DNA from: an uncultured Collinsella sp.
GTDB taxonomy: Bacteria > Actinomycetota > Coriobacteriia > Coriobacteriales > Coriobacteriaceae
Assembly (NCBI GenBank): GCA_900764415.1
Contig: CAAFOA010000333.1
Coordinates: forward strand, 1-8,637
Direction: 5' to 3'
Length of the DNA: 8,637 nucleotides
The notes under the pieces were generated by a model. That model saw nothing but the letters and a program-made list of their open reading frames with translations, was not told where the DNA came from and ran no database searches. The position numbers were made by a program, and so were the translations under genes. Below, in pieces: positions 7,864 to 8,637 of the stretch (the stretch's first letter is position 1; each line of letters opens with the position of its first letter).

Positions 7864-7926
7864 GCCCAACCAAAATCAAGCGAATGCGTCCCTAGAGACA
7901 CACTCGTTCAAAGACTTTGGTTAGGC
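7864..7926 (-). terminator. Leader terminator-like hairpin (attenuator)
   Basis: A long extended hairpin in the leader of the EIIA gene. The outer arms are GCCTAACCAAA (7926-7916) and TTTGGTTGGGC (7874-7864), with one U-G pair. The inner stem is 11 bp, CGAGTGTGTCT against GGACGCATTCG, including U-G pairs, closed by a CTAG loop. It is followed by TATATTTAT, which is AU-rich but not a clean U-tract, so termination may be partial. Its 5' arm overlaps the 3' end of the RAT-like element, so the two structures exclude each other. Confidence 0.6.
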
Positions 7927-7954
7927 CCACGTCCGAGGGACTCGGTAACCTTCC
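7919..7954 (-). promoter_or_regulatory. RAT-like antiterminator element for the LicT/BglG protein
   Basis: Read on the minus strand, the 5' end GGAAGGTTACCG matches the remembered RAT consensus GGATTGTTACTG at 9 of 12 positions, and the 3' end GGGCCTAACC matches AGGCAAAACC at 7 of 10. It can fold with GGUUA pairing UAACC around an inner CCGAG-UCC-CUCGG hairpin. It is longer than the usual 29-30 bases (36) because of a bulge on the 3' side. It lies about 15 bases after the predicted transcription start and shares UAACC with the terminator-like hairpin. The second gene of the operon encodes a protein of the right family to bind it. Confidence 0.6.
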
Positions 7955-7975
7955 GCATTTCTTTTGACGGGAGCT

Positions 7976-8003
7976 ATTGTAGACAAGTCCAAAGCCGGAA
8001 CAA
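7976..8003 (-). promoter_or_regulatory. Probable promoter of the PTS operon
   Basis: TTGTTC (8003-7998), a 16-base spacer, and TACAAT (7981-7976), which matches the -10 consensus at five of six positions. Transcription would start near 7969, giving a leader of about 130 bases that contains the RAT-like element and terminator-like hairpin. The weak -35 fits dependence on an activator. Confidence 0.5.
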
Positions 8004-8013
8004 TCATTATGAC

Positions 8014-8049
8014 CGATGAACGGTATTTTTTCTTCGATAAACGGTATTT
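8014..8049. repeat. Two 15-bp direct repeats with 21-bp period upstream of the PTS promoter
   Basis: CGATGAACGGTATTT (8014-8028) and CGATAAACGGTATTT (8035-8049) differ at one base and are 21 bp apart, two helical turns, so they face the same side of the DNA. The nearer copy ends 10 bp before the predicted -35. This looks like a tandem binding site for a transcription factor. I do not recognise the motif. Confidence 0.55.
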
Positions 8050-8053
8050 AGGC

Positions 8054-8119
8054 GGCACTTAGGGACGTTCCTTTTCTGCCGGCACCCGGGGACACTCCTT
8101 GCTCTGGTGCATTGGGGAC
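8054..8119. repeat. Three spaced GGGAC-containing repeats
   Basis: Three related units, GGCACTTAGGGACGTTCCTT (8054), GGCACCCGGGGACACTCCTT (8081) and GGTGCATTGGGGACAGG (8106), place GGGAC at 8062, 8089 and 8115, a period of 26-27 bp. The third unit doubles as the left end of the large inverted repeat. I know similar GGGGAC-bearing intergenic sequences from Coriobacteriia but cannot confirm their family here. Confidence 0.45.
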
Positions 8120-8246
8120 AGGTTGGTTTGCACCAATCATGAGTTGCGGTGAAATAGGGACTGAAAAGCCGCTCAAAAGGCCAAAACAGTCCGTATTCCA
8201 CCGCAACTTCAAGACATTGGTGCAAACCAACCTGTCCCCCTTGCAC
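8107..8246. repeat. 140-bp nested inverted-repeat element (REP/MITE-like)
   Basis: Outer arms 8107-8137 and 8216-8246 are 31 bp each with 29 matches; within them 24 bp (8114-8137 and 8216-8239) match perfectly. Inner arms 8143-8163 and 8187-8207 match at 19 of 21. The centre (8164-8186) contains a small GCC/GGC pairing. The whole would fold into one long hairpin in either RNA strand or in single-stranded DNA. It has no coding sequence. The layout suits a REP/BIME or MITE-type element mobilised in trans, for example by a RAYT-type (REP-associated) transposase; no transposase and no obvious target duplication is seen in the window. Confidence 0.7.
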
Positions 8247-8252
8247 TAAAAA

Positions 8253-8280
8253 GGGCCCCGAGCGTAGTTGCTCGGGGCCC
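8253..8280 (-). terminator. Intrinsic terminator of the Arg/Gly-rich protein gene
   Basis: A perfect 11-bp stem (GGGCCCCGAGC with GCTCGGGGCCC) closes a 6-base loop and is followed on the minus strand by TTTTTAG. It lies 33 bases after the stop codon at 8314-8316. This is a textbook rho-independent terminator that separates the upstream gene from the PTS operon. Confidence 0.93.
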
Positions 8281-8313
8281 AAACCCATCTCGCCTTACCG
8301 CGCGACGCGTATG

Positions 8314-8637
8314 TTACTTGCGCTTGCCGCCGCCGTCGCCGGGACGACGGGAGCTGCCGCCGCGCTTGCCGCCACGATTGTTACCATAGCTGCCACGGTT
8401 ATCGCGACCGCCGGCACGACCGCCACGGGAGCCAGCCTGGTTGCCGCCACGCCCGCCGCGGTAGCCGCCACGGCGCTCCTCGCGGGTATCGTCGTAGTTG
8501 CGCCAGTCATCGCGACGATCGCGGCTGGCACGCGGGTCGCGACGATCGCGCGACTCATTCGAACGACCGGCGCCGCTGCGGCCACCGTTGCCACGAGCGC
8601 CCTCGCGACGCTCGCCGCCGCGACCGCCCTCGCGGCC
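8314..8637 (-). CDS. Arg/Gly-rich C-terminal tail, probably of a DEAD-box RNA helicase (5' partial)
   Basis: The final 107 residues of a protein whose start is outside the window. The frame runs open from the edge and ends in GGGKRK and TAA. It is low-complexity and strongly basic, with many RGG, RG and GGR repeats (for example RGGYRGGRGG around 55-65) plus an RDRR-rich charged part at 30-45. Such tails bind RNA non-specifically and, in actinobacteria including Coriobacteriia, are typical of DEAD-box helicases of the DeaD/CsdA/RhlE kind. No helicase motif is inside the window, so a different RNA-binding protein is possible. The good terminator after the stop supports a real gene end, and the minus-strand frame gives a consistent R/G composition whereas an alternative Ala/Val-rich reading of the same strand (8295-8594) does not look like a protein. 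Confidence 0.75.
   Translation of the reverse strand, partial: GREGGRGGERREGARGNGGRSGAGRSNESRDRRDPRASRDRRDDWRNYDDTREERRGGYRGGRGGNQAGSRGGRAGGRDNRGSYGNNRGGKRGGSSRRPGDGGGKRK

Noticed and set aside
8107..8246. CRISPR array or full insertion sequence
   Set aside because: The repeats are inverted rather than regularly spaced direct repeats with unique spacers, and no transposase or cas gene is present.
8007..8288. Minus-strand open frame of 93 codons in the intergenic region
   Set aside because: It runs through the terminator and the inverted-repeat element, has no good ribosome site, and its sequence is just a translation of those repeats.
8295..8594. Minus-strand Ala/Val-rich frame of 99 codons
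   Set aside because: Shifted reading of the Arg/Gly-rich gene; it runs past that gene's stop toward the terminator and has the low-complexity look of an out-of-frame GC-rich read.

Overview
The window is GC-rich bacterial DNA from a fermentative anaerobe. The best guess is a gut Coriobacteriia species, probably Collinsella. This rests on the paired [FeFe]-hydrogenase and GltD-like genes, the maltose-type PTS/GH4 operon, the Arg-Gly-rich protein tail and the GGGGAC-type intergenic repeats; it is inference, not a database match. Every gene I can support lies on the minus strand, so the biological reading order runs from base 8637 down to base 66. Bases 1-65 are not genomic: they are an Illumina Nextera i7 adapter with its index, still attached to the contig end.

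Region by region, in transcription order: (1) 8314-8637 is the C-terminal tail of an Arg/Gly-rich protein, probably a DEAD-box RNA helicase, followed by a strong intrinsic terminator at 8253-8280. (2) 7839-8252 is gene-free. It holds a 140-bp nested inverted-repeat element, a run of spaced GGGAC repeats, two 15-bp direct repeats exactly 21 bp apart, a sigma-70-like promoter, and a leader in which a LicT/BglG-type antiterminator (RAT-like) hairpin overlaps a terminator-like hairpin. (3) 3351-7838 is a four-gene alpha-glucoside operon: PTS EIIA (Crr-like), a BglG/LicT-family antiterminator, PTS EIICB, and a GH4 6-phospho-alpha-glucosidase, closed by a terminator at 3281-3318. (4) 66-3094 holds two overlapping redox genes: a NuoF-like iron-sulfur module fused to a GltD-type FAD/NADPH oxidoreductase, then the modular group A [FeFe] hydrogenase catalytic subunit, cut off by the adapter junction.

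How the genes work together: EIIA passes phosphate from HPr to EIICB, which imports and phosphorylates an alpha-glucoside such as maltose. The GH4 enzyme then splits the phosphorylated sugar into glucose and glucose 6-phosphate. The antiterminator, controlled by phosphorylation of its PRD histidines, is expected to open the operon's own leader when substrate is present. The hydrogenase pair would dispose of reducing equivalents from fermentation as H2, with the FAD subunit probably linking the reaction to NAD(P)H.
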